Assembly (NCBI GenBank): GCA_964625325.1
Contig: CAZVBA010000040.1
Span: 1-5,865 of the forward strand
Source: CAZILM01 sp964625325
GTDB lineage: Bacteria; Patescibacteriota; Saccharimonadia; Saccharimonadales; CAYVSP01
Length of the DNA: 5,865 bases
Direction: 5' to 3'
Shown here: piece after piece, positions 5,819 to 5,865 of the stretch
Numbering within the stretch: position 1 is the stretch's first letter
How the letters are laid out: every line of letters starts with the position of its first letter
Notes under the pieces: generated by a model
The model's database searches: none
What the model was told of the DNA's origin: nothing
The model's input: the letters and a program-made list of their open reading frames with translations, nothing else
Position numbers and translations under genes: made by a program

Positions 5819-5865
5819 GGGGTCGTAGCTCATCTGGTAGAGCGCAGCATTCGCATTGCTGAGGT
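5819..5865 (+). tRNA. tRNA-Ala (anticodon CGC), 3' half beyond window end
   Basis: The 5' half of a tRNA is visible: acceptor strand GGGGTCG (5819-5825), T8-A9, D arm GCTC-ATCTGGTA-GAGC (5828-5843), and an anticodon stem CAGCA/TGCTG (5845-5849, 5857-5861) closing a 7-base loop TTCGCAT. The anticodon is CGC at 5852-5854, reading the Ala codon GCG. The variable loop begins as AGGT when the window ends, so the T arm and acceptor 3' strand cannot be checked; an intact tRNA-Ala should show a U opposite G3. It is transcribed away from the 302-aa gene. The rest of the divergent gap (5678-5818) shows only the two promoter elements listed. Confidence 0.9.

Noticed and set aside
1..5865. CRISPR array, insertion sequence, phage or attachment site
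   Set aside because: No spaced direct repeats, transposase motifs, terminal inverted repeats or duplicated tRNA ends were seen; the tRNA 3' end, a usual integration site, is outside the window.

Overview
The window looks like part of a genome from Candidatus Saccharibacteria (TM7) or a close relative in the Patescibacteria/CPR. The evidence is indirect: a DegT-type aminotransferase with the FNSLGSNY start and F-S-x-D-K lysine motif that I associate with CPR homologues, a shortened Mur ligase without the usual UDP-sugar-binding domain, very tight gene packing, medium GC content and several proteins without a recognisable family. This assignment rests on memory of family features; no search was run. 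The genetic code looks standard: TGA acts as a stop at the end of the Mur ligase gene.

All protein genes are on the minus strand. Read in the direction of transcription, the right part holds a monocistronic-looking gene for a 302-aa membrane-anchored protein (5677 to 4769). It starts directly downstream of a TGGTACAAT -10 element, so its mRNA is probably leaderless, and it ends before a perfect bidirectional terminator hairpin (4666-4695). On the other side of its promoter, on the plus strand, a tRNA-Ala(CGC) begins at 5819 and is cut by the window end.

Left of the terminator, a clear promoter (4601-4628) starts a compact operon. The genes, in order, are a 471-aa acidic protein with two winged-helix-like regions (4582-3167), a membrane-associated MurF-like ligase (3118-1838), an alpha/beta hydrolase (1856-1158), a 53-aa small ORF coupled on both sides (1158-997), and a DegT/DnrJ/EryC1/StrS-type PLP aminotransferase (995 to beyond the left edge). 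Junctions overlap or are 1 nt apart from the Mur ligase onward. The only intergenic space, 48 nt before the Mur ligase, contains two interleaved perfect 7-bp inverted repeats that could form an H-type pseudoknot in the mRNA or act as a tandem operator.

Taken together, the operon resembles a cell-envelope or sugar/amino-acid conjugation module: a PLP enzyme that can make an amino-substituted building block, an ATP-dependent amide ligase that may act on a lipid-linked or non-UDP substrate, and a serine hydrolase. The head gene may encode its regulator. The substrates are not readable from the sequence. The most novel points are the coupled 53-aa ORF, the possible pseudoknot, and the Mur ligase lacking both its N-terminal domain and the family lysine.
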